This document shows, one piece after another, positions 46,529-55,884 of a stretch of DNA of 64,000 bases. A model generated the notes under the pieces. The model did no database searches. It had not been told where the DNA came from and saw nothing but the letters and a program-made list of their open reading frames with translations. The stretch is taken from contig DATCRI010000011.1 in NCBI GenBank assembly GCA_036569045.1, positions 88,099 to 152,098 of the forward strand. The letters run 5' to 3'. The DNA comes from Chthoniobacterales bacterium. GTDB taxonomy: Bacteria > Verrucomicrobiota > Verrucomicrobiia > Chthoniobacterales > JAATET01. Each line of letters opens with the position of its first letter. The stretch's first letter is position 1. The position numbers and the translations under genes are program-made.

Positions 46529-49024
46529 GTGACGGCGCTCCCTCCTGACGCCATGCCCCGGTCGCCACTCGATTACGCCGCACCCCGGGGCCTTCTGGCC
46601 GGCCTCTACGACGAATTCCTCGGCTCGGACGGAAACATCCGTCCACATTGGCGCGAAATCGCCGCGTATTTCGAACGCCTCGGCCCGGGCGAGATCACGC
46701 GGCGCTGGAATCACGCGCGGAAGATTCTTCGCGACAACGGCGTGGCCTATCAGGTCGGCATGCCGGACGCGGAAGACGCCACCCGCTCGTGGGAGCTGAA
46801 TCCGATTCCGCTGCGCATTCCCGGCAGCGACTGGGCGCTCATCGAGCCCGCCGTGCGCCAGCGCGCCCGCCTGCTCAACGCCGCGCTCAACGATCTCTAC
46901 GGGAAGCAGGACCTCATCAGGGAATCGCTCATCCCTCCCGCGCTCGTCTTCGGCAGCAGCTCGTATCTGCTCCCGTGCGTCGGCGTGCCCGTGCCGCACG
47001 ACGCCCGGCTCGTCATGTATGCCGTCGATCTCGCGCGTTCGCCCGACGGCAGCTGGTGGGTGATCTCCGACAGCACGCAGGCCCCCGCCGGCGCCGGTTA
47101 CGCGCTGGAAAATCGCGTCGTCCTCTCGCGCGTCTTCCCCGAGATTTTTCAGACGGCTCGGATTGCCCGCCTCGGCGGCTTTTTCCGCCAGATGAAGACG
47201 GCCCTCGAAGCGCTCAATCCCCGCCCCGGCCTGCCGCCCACGGTCGTGATGCTCACGCCCGGCCGGCTGAGCGAGACGTATTTCGAGCACGCCTACCTCA
47301 CCCGCCAGCTCGGCTTCACTCTCGTCGAGGGTCAGGACCTCGTCGTGCGCAACGACACCGTCTACATCCGCACGCTCCAGGGTCTCCAGCGCGTCGACGT
47401 CATTCTGCGCCACGTGGACGACGACTATTGCGACCCGCTCGAGCTGCGCGACGAATCCCTGCTCGGCGTGCCCGGCCTCATGAACGCGATTCGTGCGGGC
47501 AGCGTCACCCTCGCGAACAGTCTCGGCAGCGGACTCGTGCAATCGCCCGCCCTGCCCGCGTTCCTGCCCAAAATCTGCGAGCGCCTCCTCGGCGAAAAGC
47601 TCCGAATGCCCTCGATCGCAAGCTGGTGGTGCGGCCAGTCCCGCGAGCAGCAATACGTGCTGCGAAACCTGCACGGCCTGAAGGTGAAGGCCTCGTTCGA
47701 CTTCCCCGGCGACCGTCCCGATCCCGACGCCGATCCGAAGCGCCTTCGCGCGGCGATCCAGGCGCGCCCGGAATTCGTGACGGGCCAGGAAATCGTGCGC
47801 CTCTCGCAATGCCCCGACTTCATCGGCGGCCGCCTCCGCCCGTTTTCCGTCGTGCTCCGCGTCTTCGCCGTCCGCAACGGCGACGACTATCTCGTCATGC
47901 CCGGCGGTCTCACGCGCGTGGCCGACGAGGAATCCAGCCACGGCGTGCTCATGCGCAACGATGGCGGCACGAAGGACACGTGGGTCGACCTCGCGGAAGC
48001 CGAGCCGGCGAATCACGCCGCCGGCCCGGCCAGCGAGACGGAGCTCCGCCGGGTCACGCCCGGGGTGACCAGCCGCATCGCCGACAGCCTGTTCTGGTTC
48101 GGCCGCTACATCGAGCGCTGCGAGTTCAGCGCCCGCATGGCCCGCGCCGTGCGGGAAGGTCTGCTCAATCAGCAGGGCTGGCTCGAGCTATCGGACTTCC
48201 GGCCCGTTCTCCGCACGCTCGAGCATTTCGGGCAATACCAGCCGCGGGCCTCCACCGCCAGCCAGACGACCCTCGACCGCGAGCTCATCCGCCAGATGCT
48301 CGATCGCGAGAGCTCCGGCAGCCTCGCCGCCATTGTCGACCGTCTCCGCGACGTGATCTCGTCCGTGCGCGACCAGGTCACCACCGACACCTGGCGCATC
48401 GCTAACCAGCTTCCTGACCTCATCGCCCAGGGCGAGCGCAACGAGTCGGACTTCGACCTCAACGCGCTCATCCTCCACATCTCGGCGCTGAACGGCGTGC
48501 TCACCGAGAACATGACCCACGGCAGCGCCTGGCGTTTCATGGAGCTCGGCCGCCGGATCGAACGCGCCACCTACAGCGCCCGCCTCGTCGCCGAGGCGCT
48601 CACCGCGCGCCGCGACGCCGCCTCGACTCTGTTCGACGTGCTGCTCGACGTCTTCGACGCCGTCATCACCTACCGTCAGAAATACGCCGTCGTCCGCCGC
48701 GACGCCGTGCTCGATCTCCTGCTAGGCGACGAGTCGAACCCCCGCGCCCTCGCCACGCAGCTCTCCCTCCTGCTCGAGGATCTGCTCTCGCTCCCGCGCG
48801 AGCATGCCGACACCTTCAAGCTCCCCGAGGAACGGCTCGCCCTCCGCGTCCTCAGCGACGTGCGCCTGCTCGATGTCGCCCAGCTCGAGGCACACCACCT
48901 CACCACCGTCGAGAACTCCATGCTCGACCTCTCCGCGCAGATCTCGCGTCGCTTTTTCACCCATCTGCACACGTCCTCGCTCGGCCGCGACGTCGCCACT
49001 ACCATGCTTCCCGACACCGTATGA
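46529..49024 (+). CDS. Circularly permuted ATP-grasp type 2 / alpha-E fusion protein
   Basis: An 831-residue protein. Residues ~70-500 are the circularly permuted ATP-grasp type 2 region (ITRRWNHARKILRDNGVAYQ, DLYGKQDLIRESLIP, YALENRVVLSRVFPEIFQ), expected to form amide or peptide bonds with ATP. Residues ~510-825 are the all-helical alpha-E domain (TSRIADSLFWFGRYIERCEF and GSAWRFMELGRRIERATYSA). The two are often separate proteins and here are fused. GTG 46529 is chosen because GAGGGGG (46515-46521) precedes it at ideal spacing. Its stop overlaps the next gene as ATGA. It probably acts with the neighbouring transglutaminases. Confidence 0.88.
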   Translation: MTALPPDAMPRSPLDYAAPRGLLAGLYDEFLGSDGNIRPHWREIAAYFERLGPGEITRRWNHARKILRDNGVAYQVGMPDAEDATRSWELNPIPLRIPGSDWALIEPAVRQRARLLNAALNDLYGKQDLIRESLIPPALVFGSSSYLLPCVGVPVPHDARLVMYAVDLARSPDGSWWVISDSTQAPAGAGYALENRVVLSRVFPEIFQTARIARLGGFFRQMKTALEALNPRPGLPPTVVMLTPGRLSETYFEHAYLTRQLGFTLVEGQDLVVRNDTVYIRTLQGLQRVDVILRHVDDDYCDPLELRDESLLGVPGLMNAIRAGSVTLANSLGSGLVQSPALPAFLPKICERLLGEKLRMPSIASWWCGQSREQQYVLRNLHGLKVKASFDFPGDRPDPDADPKRLRAAIQARPEFVTGQEIVRLSQCPDFIGGRLRPFSVVLRVFAVRNGDDYLVMPGGLTRVADEESSHGVLMRNDGGTKDTWVDLAEAEPANHAAGPASETELRRVTPGVTSRIADSLFWFGRYIERCEFSARMARAVREGLLNQQGWLELSDFRPVLRTLEHFGQYQPRASTASQTTLDRELIRQMLDRESSGSLAAIVDRLRDVISSVRDQVTTDTWRIANQLPDLIAQGERNESDFDLNALILHISALNGVLTENMTHGSAWRFMELGRRIERATYSARLVAEALTARRDAASTLFDVLLDVFDAVITYRQKYAVVRRDAVLDLLLGDESNPRALATQLSLLLEDLLSLPREHADTFKLPEERLALRVLSDVRLLDVAQLEAHHLTTVENSMLDLSAQISRRFFTHLHTSSLGRDVATTMLPDTV

Positions 49025-49887
49025 CGCTCGATGTCTACCATTGGACCGAATACCGCTACGCCGAGGCGGTCCCGCTCTCGCAGCACCTGCTCCACATGCA
49101 GCCGCGGGAGTTTGCGAACCAGCGCGTCCTCTCCTCGCATTTCGAGTTCACGCCGCAACCGACGACGATCAATTCCCGCCGCGACAATTTCGGCAACCAC
49201 GTCACGGAATTCTTCATCGGCGAATCCCACGTCGGCCTTCACATCAAGTGCATCAGCAAGGTCGAGACGACCCTGCCGAAAGTCCCCGCTGCCGCGCAGA
49301 CTCCCGCCTGGGAGCAGGTCGCCGACGAGCTTCTCGATTCGCTCGAGGCCGATCCGCGCACGTTCATCTACCCCTCCGCCTACGCCCCGCATCTCGACAT
49401 CCTGCGCGACTGGGCACGAGAGTCCTTTCCCGCCGGCCGGCCAGTCCTCGAAGGCGTCCTCGACCTGACCGCCCGCATTTTTCGCGAGTTCATCTTCGAC
49501 AACCTCGCCACCAGCGTCGCCACGCCGCTCAGCGAGGTTTTTGAAACCCGCCGCGGCGTCTGCCAGGATTTCGCCCACCTGCAAATCTCCTGCCTGCGCT
49601 CCCTCGGCCTCGCTGCCCGCTACGTCAGCGGTTATCTGCGCACGCAGCCCCCGCCCGGCCGCCGGCGCGTCTTCGGCGCGGACGCCTCGCATGCCTGGGT
49701 CTCGGTGTATTGCCCCGGCCACGGCTGGATCGATATCGACCCCACCAACAACCGCCTCATCACCGAGGAATACGCCACCATCGGCTGGGGCCGTGACTAT
49801 GGCGACGTCAGCCTCATTCGCGGCATCCTCGGCGGCGGCGGCTCGCACTCGCTGTATTTCTCGGTGAACGTCGAGGTCGCCGCGTAG
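49021..49887 (+). CDS. Transglutaminase-family protein
   Basis: A 288-residue cysteine protease/transferase-fold protein. The N-terminal beta domain has LSQHLLHMQPREFANQRVLS. The triad is Cys181 (RRGVCQDFAHLQ), His224 (DASHAWVSVYCPG) and Asp240 (IDIDPTNN). It ends TIGWGRDYGDVSLIRGILGG, a signature of this bacterial branch. No signal peptide is present. It overlaps the ATP-grasp/alpha-E gene by ATGA and is the second transglutaminase of the cluster. Cysteine peptidase rather than cross-linking activity is more likely in this family. Confidence 0.88.
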   Translation: MTLDVYHWTEYRYAEAVPLSQHLLHMQPREFANQRVLSSHFEFTPQPTTINSRRDNFGNHVTEFFIGESHVGLHIKCISKVETTLPKVPAAAQTPAWEQVADELLDSLEADPRTFIYPSAYAPHLDILRDWARESFPAGRPVLEGVLDLTARIFREFIFDNLATSVATPLSEVFETRRGVCQDFAHLQISCLRSLGLAARYVSGYLRTQPPPGRRRVFGADASHAWVSVYCPGHGWIDIDPTNNRLITEEYATIGWGRDYGDVSLIRGILGGGGSHSLYFSVNVEVAA

Positions 49888-49988
49888 CCGCCGCGCCCCG
49901 GCGGCCGCTCTTCGAATCGGAAGATCATCGTGGTCCGCAAAACCCAGACCGCCCCTTGCCGGCCCTCGCCGCCCGCCTATCTTGCTTC

Positions 49989-50240
49989 ATGAGACCCTTC
50001 GCCGCCACCTGCCTCTTCGCGGCTGCGCTGGCGACGGCCGCCGCCCAGCAGGTCATCATCTACCAGCCGCAGCCACCGGTCACCGTCGCCTCCCCGCTCA
50101 CCACCGCCCCGGTCGCCGCGAATCAAAACCTGCTCAACCAGATCAACGGCACCCTCACCCAGCGCCGCTTCCAGCACGACGTCCTCACGACGAACGCCAC
50201 CCTCCGCGCCCTCCAGCCGCCGCCCCAGGCCACGCGCTGA
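49989..50240 (+). CDS. Small secreted protein of unknown function
   Basis: An 83-residue product with a signal peptide (MRPFAATCLFAAALATAAAQ) and a short mature part rich in Gln, Pro and Thr (QVIIYQPQPPVTVASPLTTA). It resembles small exported verrucomicrobial proteins only in style, and no family is recognised. Its stop is three bases from the end of the converging EEP gene. ATG 49989 is chosen because it starts the signal peptide; an upstream in-frame ATG would add an implausible extension. Confidence 0.6.
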   Translation: MRPFAATCLFAAALATAAAQQVIIYQPQPPVTVASPLTTAPVAANQNLLNQINGTLTQRRFQHDVLTTNATLRALQPPPQATR

Positions 50241-50243
50241 GCG

Positions 50244-51119
50244 CTACTTCGCCGCCGGCACGAGAAAATCTCGCACCACCGCCATGTGCTGCATGTTCGG
50301 CGCCGCGCTGTCGTCCCGCTGCACCGGCACGACGTCAGCCAGCGGCTCATACACCCGACTGTCGAAGACCAGCCCGTGCGGAAACGTCGCCTCGCCGATC
50401 CGCGTCGGCGCCGCGCACGCCGCCAGCTCCCGGTCGGCCAGCACCCAGTCGTAGGGCTTGTTCCGCGGCGCGTTCGTATCCGCCTCGCCCGCCTGGTCGG
50501 TCGCCGGCTCCCGTTTCGCGTCGAACTCCTCCGCCAGCACCACCACGCCCGCCTCGCCCCGCGTCTTCGTATTGAAATCCCCGCCCAACACCACCAGATC
50601 CTCCGCCGGAATCTTCGTCCGCATCAGCTCCACCAGCGCTTTCGCCTCCGCCGCCCGCACCGCGGACTTCTGCGAATACAGATGCACGCTGATCGCCCAC
50701 AGGAATCGCCCGCCCGGCAGCGCGATCTTCGCCCACGCAAAGTCCCGGTTCTTCTGCGAGACGTCGTCCCACTCGCCGCTCTCGACGATCGGCCACCGGC
50801 TCACGATCCCATTCGGGATTCCCCCCGGCTGCGCTTCCGCCTCGATGAAAAACGAGAACTCCGGCCCAAACGTCGCGTTCACCCATTGCCGCGCCGGCAC
50901 CGTCGGATTGCACTCCTGCAGCAGCGCCACATCCGGCTTCAGCCCCTGCAGGATGCGCGCCCCCGCACCCTCGGGATTCGAATGGTTCCCATTATCCGGC
51001 GAATACGTCTGGTGGTTTCCCGACGTGAGATTCCCCGCCACGATCCGCACCGACAGCGGCTCCGCCCCCGCCATGGCGACCATTCCAACGCTCAGCAAGC
51101 CCGCAATGCCCCACCTCAT
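50244..51119 (-). CDS. Secreted endonuclease/exonuclease/phosphatase-family protein
   Basis: A 291-residue hydrolase of the EEP superfamily (DNase I/sphingomyelinase/inositol phosphatase fold). The signal peptide is MRWGIAGLLSVGMVAMAGA. Motifs include LLQECNP (metal Glu), VHLYSQK, VVLGGDFNTKTRG (Asp/Asn), YDWVLADREL and the terminal catalytic His in QHMAVVRDFLVPA. It lies 40 bases downstream of the beta-lactamase gene on the same strand. Whether it acts on nucleic acid or phospholipid is open. Confidence 0.82.
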   Translation of the reverse strand: MRWGIAGLLSVGMVAMAGAEPLSVRIVAGNLTSGNHQTYSPDNGNHSNPEGAGARILQGLKPDVALLQECNPTVPARQWVNATFGPEFSFFIEAEAQPGGIPNGIVSRWPIVESGEWDDVSQKNRDFAWAKIALPGGRFLWAISVHLYSQKSAVRAAEAKALVELMRTKIPAEDLVVLGGDFNTKTRGEAGVVVLAEEFDAKREPATDQAGEADTNAPRNKPYDWVLADRELAACAAPTRIGEATFPHGLVFDSRVYEPLADVVPVQRDDSAAPNMQHMAVVRDFLVPAAK

Positions 51120-51159
51120 GCCCGCAACCCTAGCGAGTCCCACCGCCGCAAGTCGACCG

Positions 51160-52035
51160 CTACCGTTCCGGCACGGCCGGGCTCGGCGCCGCCCACGCCT
51201 TCGCCACGATACGCGCAGCCTCGGCAATCACCGTGTCGCGCTCGGCCGGCGTCGCGTCCGGCGCGGAATAAAAGGCCGCCACCAGCCACGGCGCCGTCCC
51301 CTCCTTCGGCCACACCACGGCCACGTCGTTCGCCGCGCCACGCTCGCCCGTTCCTGTCTTGTCGCCGATCTTCCATGCGTCCGAAAATCCCGCCCGCAGC
51401 CGCTTCCCGCCGGTCGTGCTGCCCGCCAGCCAGGCGATCAGTTGCTCCCGCGACGCGGCCGACAGCGCATCCCCCGCCAGCAGCTCCCGCATCGTCGCCG
51501 CCATCGCGGCCGGCGTCGTCGTGTCGCGGGGATCACCCGGCACGTTCGTATTGAGATCAGGCTCGATGCGGTCCAGGCGAGTGACCTTATCGCCCCGCGC
51601 GCGCAGGTATTTCGTAAGACCATCCGGCCCGCCCACCAGCGGCAGCAGCAGATTTGCCGCCGTGTTGTCACTCACCTGGATCGCCGCCGCGCACAATTCC
51701 CCCACCGTCATCGCCCCCTCCTCCACGTGTTTGGTCGTGACCGGCGCATAGCTCAGCAGATCGGCCTTCCCGTAGGCCACGCGCTGGTCCAGCGAAAGCT
51801 CGCCCGCATCCACCCGCGCCAGCACCGCCGCGCCCAGCAGCATCTTGAACGTGCTGCACATCGCGAACCGCTCGTCCTCCCGATGCCCGAGCTGGCGCCC
51901 GCTGCCGGCATCGATCGCCATCACACCAAGGCGACCGCCCTGCTTCGCCTCCAGCGCGGCAAACGCATTCTCCTCCGCCGCCCGCAAAGGCACACCCGCG
52001 ACCACCAACATCATCCCCAGCACTCGAACAAACAT
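51160..52035 (-). CDS. Class A beta-lactamase
   Basis: Periplasmic serine hydrolase that inactivates penicillins and related beta-lactams. The 291-residue product has a signal peptide (MFVRVLGMMLVVAGVPLRAA). It carries CSTFK (Ser70, Lys73, with Cys at 69), SDN (130 loop), EPDLN with Glu166, and KTG (234-236). The position after KTGT is Gly, so the Cys69-Cys238 bond of KPC-type carbapenemases is absent. ATG 52035 has a GAGGGAGG ribosome-binding site directly upstream, whereas the in-frame ATG at 52158 does not look like a start. No LysR-type ampR neighbour is seen, and the phenotype is not deducible. Confidence 0.9.
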   Translation of the reverse strand: MFVRVLGMMLVVAGVPLRAAEENAFAALEAKQGGRLGVMAIDAGSGRQLGHREDERFAMCSTFKMLLGAAVLARVDAGELSLDQRVAYGKADLLSYAPVTTKHVEEGAMTVGELCAAAIQVSDNTAANLLLPLVGGPDGLTKYLRARGDKVTRLDRIEPDLNTNVPGDPRDTTTPAAMAATMRELLAGDALSAASREQLIAWLAGSTTGGKRLRAGFSDAWKIGDKTGTGERGAANDVAVVWPKEGTAPWLVAAFYSAPDATPAERDTVIAEAARIVAKAWAAPSPAVPER

Positions 52036-52181
52036 CCCCCTCCCTCGCCCAGCCGCCAGTCGGTTGCAAGGGCCGACATGACCGGCAATGCATCGGTCGC
52101 GGCACCCAAAGCGCTCAAACGACCAGAGCTCTTTGCCCTCGCATAAGTTTCGTCTCATGGTTACACATTCTCACTCTCGGC

Positions 52182-53894
52182 ATGTGCGCATTCCCCTCTG
52201 CGATCCGCCTTTTCCTCCAAACTCCGCACAGGTTTCTCACCCTACTTGCGACCGGCCTTGTTTCCACATCCGCCATTGCACAGACACCCAATGTCGAACT
52301 GCCTACCGGAGTCGTGGCGCCGGAAGGTCAGCTCTCCCTTTTTGCCGACTATGCAGCAAGAGAGGCGGACGGCGTTCCGTTGTATGTCGTCAATCGCACG
52401 AAGGAGACCGTCACCTTCGATTCCCAAGATGGCAACATCTTCGTTATGCTCGAACATCGTCTCCCCGACGGCACTTGGGAACGCGCCGAACCTCACGCCA
52501 GCAGTTGGTGCGGGAACAGCTACTACCCCATCACGCTCCCCCCTGGCCAATATTTCAAATTCCATGGCTTTGCTCCCACATCCGGCGAGAAATCCCATGT
52601 GCGCTACGCCGGCTACGGGGGCTTGAAACTTTTCTCCAACGACGGTGAGGGCCTCGCGCTACCGGCCGCAATCGCGGAAGCGCAACGAGACCACCTCGGG
52701 CGGCAGATTTCCCCAACCATCGATCGTCAGCTCGACAGTCAATATCTGGAATACCTTCACTCTTCGCCCGAGTCCGTCGTTGCAGCCCTGCGTCTGCTAC
52801 GCGTCTCAGGTGCCAACCCTTATTACCAGGAGTCTGCTACAGCCCTCGCGAAGAACTGGGGGAACAAACCCAACCCCTCCGAGAAAGAGCAAACGGCGGC
52901 CCGGGCCATCCGCGAAGTGCTCGCCGAGCCGTGGCCAGAGAAACGCGATCGGAACGCGCTATTTGACCGGTGCCTCGAAGCCCTGCGCCTGCCCGATGCG
53001 CACAAAGGCCAGTTTGGGGCAATCGAGACTGATCCCCTGCTGGTATGGAGCGTCCTGAAGGACCTGGCGGCGGAGGAGGGTTTCCGTGGTCCATCGAAGT
53101 GGAAACCCCTCGTCGACTTTTGCCTCGTGCATCCTACCCCGCAAAACATCCAAAATCTCGTAGACCTCGCCACGTTTCCCTACATCGGAGACGAGCTTCT
53201 TCCAGATCGCTTCTTCGAGACGCATATCTTCGATTCACCGGACGGCGGCCCCTGCGCCAGTATCCTCGCCCGACGAGGACGATTTTCGGAACTGATCGCG
53301 ATCGGCTGGAAAATGCAACCAAAAGGACAGCTTACGATTCTGCAGGCCTTGGCCGTAACCCCCAATCAATCACCCGGCCTTGGCCGCAGAATGATTCGTC
53401 AACCCGGTTCGGATGAGGAACGTCTTTACTGGGATTACTGTCTGAAAACACAGCCTCTAGAAGCGGCCTACGTGCTTCAGAATCTGACCTTCAACTCCTT
53501 TGCCGGGAGCGAGACAAATCCTTTTGGCGGTTTCGTCCAGCAGCGACTCCGGGACTACCTGACGACTGAAATCGAGACCGCGTCGAAGAAACCTGATGAT
53601 TTTTCGCTCGGAGAAAACGGTTACAAGCTGCGGATTCTCGTGGATTTCATGGCCAGTTCGAATGCCAAGGACGACACACCGCTCCTCGAAAAACTTCTCA
53701 CGTTCAAGGGCTACGAAGAAGGAGGGGTGCGGGTCTATGACAATGACAAACGGGCTCGGATTCTCCAATTTGGAGTGCGCGCAGCTGCCCGCGCCGCGCT
53801 GGAGAAACGCGGACGACGAATTCCTGAAGGCATCGTGTTCGAAAAAGAGCTTCCTCTGCCCGCAGACAGCCCGGAGCGCATCAAAAGCGGATAG
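52182..53894 (+). CDS. Large unknown secreted protein
   Basis: A 570-residue protein with an N-terminal signal peptide (IRLFLQTPHRFLTLLATGLV, cleavage near AIA), then a ~130-residue beta-rich section (ADYAAREADGVPLYVVNRTK) and a long mostly helical section (~170-560). No domain or catalytic motif is recognised. Base composition is less GC-rich in third positions than in neighbouring genes, which might mean late acquisition, though this is an impression from reading and not a calculation. It stands divergent from the beta-lactamase gene. Possibly an exported carrier or structural protein; function unknown. Confidence 0.55.
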   Translation: MCAFPSAIRLFLQTPHRFLTLLATGLVSTSAIAQTPNVELPTGVVAPEGQLSLFADYAAREADGVPLYVVNRTKETVTFDSQDGNIFVMLEHRLPDGTWERAEPHASSWCGNSYYPITLPPGQYFKFHGFAPTSGEKSHVRYAGYGGLKLFSNDGEGLALPAAIAEAQRDHLGRQISPTIDRQLDSQYLEYLHSSPESVVAALRLLRVSGANPYYQESATALAKNWGNKPNPSEKEQTAARAIREVLAEPWPEKRDRNALFDRCLEALRLPDAHKGQFGAIETDPLLVWSVLKDLAAEEGFRGPSKWKPLVDFCLVHPTPQNIQNLVDLATFPYIGDELLPDRFFETHIFDSPDGGPCASILARRGRFSELIAIGWKMQPKGQLTILQALAVTPNQSPGLGRRMIRQPGSDEERLYWDYCLKTQPLEAAYVLQNLTFNSFAGSETNPFGGFVQQRLRDYLTTEIETASKKPDDFSLGENGYKLRILVDFMASSNAKDDTPLLEKLLTFKGYEEGGVRVYDNDKRARILQFGVRAAARAALEKRGRRIPEGIVFEKELPLPADSPERIKSG

Positions 53895-54045
53895 CTCTCC
53901 CGTTCAAGCTGCCGATCGATGCAAGGCAGACTCGCAATGTGCGGATGACCTAAAAGTCGCCACCTCACGCAAACTCGGGCCCGGCGGCAACGCGGAGAAC
54001 CGAATCGCGATTGGTGGCGGGGCGATTCCGTGCGAGCATGCGGCC

Positions 54046-54429
54046 ATGTCGCGCATTCTCGACCATATCGACCTCCGCGTGCCGGACCGCGCCGCCGCGC
54101 GCGCGTTCTACGATCGCCTGCTGCCCGCCGTGGGGTTCACCGAATGGATGGACGTGCCGGCGGGATGGATCAGCTACAACGCACCGGGCGGGGGGCCGAC
54201 GGAATTCTTCGGGTTCATCGAGTCGCCGGGCCACGTGCCGAACGAGAATCGCATTGCCTTCTGGGCGGAATCGAATGCCACGCTCGACGCGCTGGTGCCG
54301 CTGCTGCGCGAGATCGGCGCGCAGCACATCGAGGGCCCAGGCTACGACGAGGGGCCGGGCTATTACGCGGTGTTCTTCGAGGATCCCTTCGGCAACCGGC
54401 TGGAAATCTGCCATCGGGAGCGGAACTGA
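54046..54429 (+). CDS. VOC (glyoxalase/dioxygenase)-superfamily protein
   Basis: A 127-residue single-domain protein with two beta-alpha-beta3 modules. Conserved points are HIDLRVPDRAAARAFYDRLL at the start (metal-binding His), GPGYYAVFFEDPFGNRLEIC near the end (metal Glu in RLE) and a central region giving the usual deep cleft. Such proteins act as glyoxalases, epimerases or antibiotic-binding proteins, and the substrate here is unknown. ATG 54046 fits the family start. It precedes the adenylate-forming pair by 45 bases but may be independent. Confidence 0.8.
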   Translation: MSRILDHIDLRVPDRAAARAFYDRLLPAVGFTEWMDVPAGWISYNAPGGGPTEFFGFIESPGHVPNENRIAFWAESNATLDALVPLLREIGAQHIEGPGYDEGPGYYAVFFEDPFGNRLEICHRERN

Positions 54430-54474
54430 TTCTCCTTGCTGGCGAAGCAAAGGCATTCCGCCTAAACAGCGTCC

Positions 54475-55884
54475 ATGGTTGCGCCCTCCGTTGCACGCAC
54501 GACAGCCGATCGGACTCGCAAAAATGTGCGCGCCTACCGCGAGTTTCTCGACTCGCATGGCGTGCCAGTCGGCGCATCTTTCGAGAGGCTTCCTCCCACG
54601 GACAAGGAGAGCTATCTCAAACGCTTTCCTTTTCGCGATCTTGTCGGCGACGACTTCGATGGAACGTTCACGATTTTCAGTTCCTCAGGTTCGTCCGGTC
54701 ATGCTTTCTACTGGCCGCAGCTCAAGTCCAGCCATGCGTCCTCCGCAACCGCCCTGCGCGGAATGCTCGAAGACGCGTTCGCGATTCACGAGCGTCGCAC
54801 GCTGGCGGTGATCGGTCTCGCACTGGGAAGCTGGATTGGCGGCGATTTCTTTTCGTGGGTGTTCAAGAATGTCTCCGTTTCAACGCCGTATCCATTTGCG
54901 GTCTTCTCGCCCGGGAACAAGCACGACGAGATCATTTCCATCCTCCATGCCGCGTCGGGCATGGTGGATCAATTTCTCCTCGTCTGCTGCCCCTCGGCGA
55001 TCGGGCATCTTCTCCTCCGCGCCGAGCAGTCGGAACGCCCGCTCCCCCTCGAAAAAATGCGCTACCTCGTCATCGGGGAGCCGTTTCCAGAATTCGTGCG
55101 CCTCGACCTGGAAAAAAGATCAGGCTGCGACGCGGACCGTCCGGTCATGCTGTCGGTTTATGGCAGCGCGGACACCGGCGTGCTCGGCTTCGAATCCCGG
55201 GTATCCCTCCATCTGCGCCGCATCTGCGAGACGGTGCCGGCCTTTGCGCAATCACTCTCGTTACAAGGCGCTGCCCCGCATTTCTTTCACGTTGCCGACC
55301 CATCCGCATATCTCGAAAGCGTGAACGGCGAACTCTGGGTCACGAAATGGCAGGGCATCCCGATTGTCCGCTACAATCTTCACGATCAGGCACGCATTTT
55401 GGATTGGAACGACATCGCGTCCGCCCTCACCAAGGTCCCGGCCGATGCGTCGCACGCCCTGATCACCAATCCGCCGCCGGCGCCGCTCCAGAAGTTCATC
55501 GCCATCACGGGCCGCTCCGACAGCTGCCTCATTCTCTGCGGCACCAACATTACCGAGACAATGCTCGACCACGCTCTGCGTTCGTCGGACCTGCAGGCCG
55601 AACTCACCGGCACCTACAAGGCGCGCATCGTAATCGACAACGGCCGCCAGCGGCTCGAAATCGTCGCGGAATCCCGCGATGCCCGTCATTCCGCGGAACT
55701 CGTCTACCCGCGCCTGATTCAGGCCATCGGCCGCGCGCAACCCGAATTCCTCGACGATTGGAACAGCATCTACAATCAGTGGGACGAGGACGCCGCACGC
55801 CGCATCCTCAAGTTGTCGCTCGTGCCGTGGCCGGGACTCTCCGGCGTCGGGAGCAGCATCAAGCACCGCGGGATCATCCGGTGA
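54475..55884 (+). CDS. PaaK-like adenylate-forming enzyme (first of a pair)
   Basis: A 469-residue member of the ANL superfamily near phenylacetate-CoA ligase. The ATP loop is FSSSGSSGHAFYW, followed by the A5-like block SVYGSADTGVLGFESR and the A7-like hinge TGRSDSCLILCGTNITETML. The C-terminal subdomain runs to about residue 450. It should activate a carboxylate as adenylate, with CoA or another acceptor. It overlaps the next gene by GTGA, and a second PaaK-like gene follows. No carrier protein is adjacent. Substrate unknown. Confidence 0.82.
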   Translation: MVAPSVARTTADRTRKNVRAYREFLDSHGVPVGASFERLPPTDKESYLKRFPFRDLVGDDFDGTFTIFSSSGSSGHAFYWPQLKSSHASSATALRGMLEDAFAIHERRTLAVIGLALGSWIGGDFFSWVFKNVSVSTPYPFAVFSPGNKHDEIISILHAASGMVDQFLLVCCPSAIGHLLLRAEQSERPLPLEKMRYLVIGEPFPEFVRLDLEKRSGCDADRPVMLSVYGSADTGVLGFESRVSLHLRRICETVPAFAQSLSLQGAAPHFFHVADPSAYLESVNGELWVTKWQGIPIVRYNLHDQARILDWNDIASALTKVPADASHALITNPPPAPLQKFIAITGRSDSCLILCGTNITETMLDHALRSSDLQAELTGTYKARIVIDNGRQRLEIVAESRDARHSAELVYPRLIQAIGRAQPEFLDDWNSIYNQWDEDAARRILKLSLVPWPGLSGVGSSIKHRGIIR

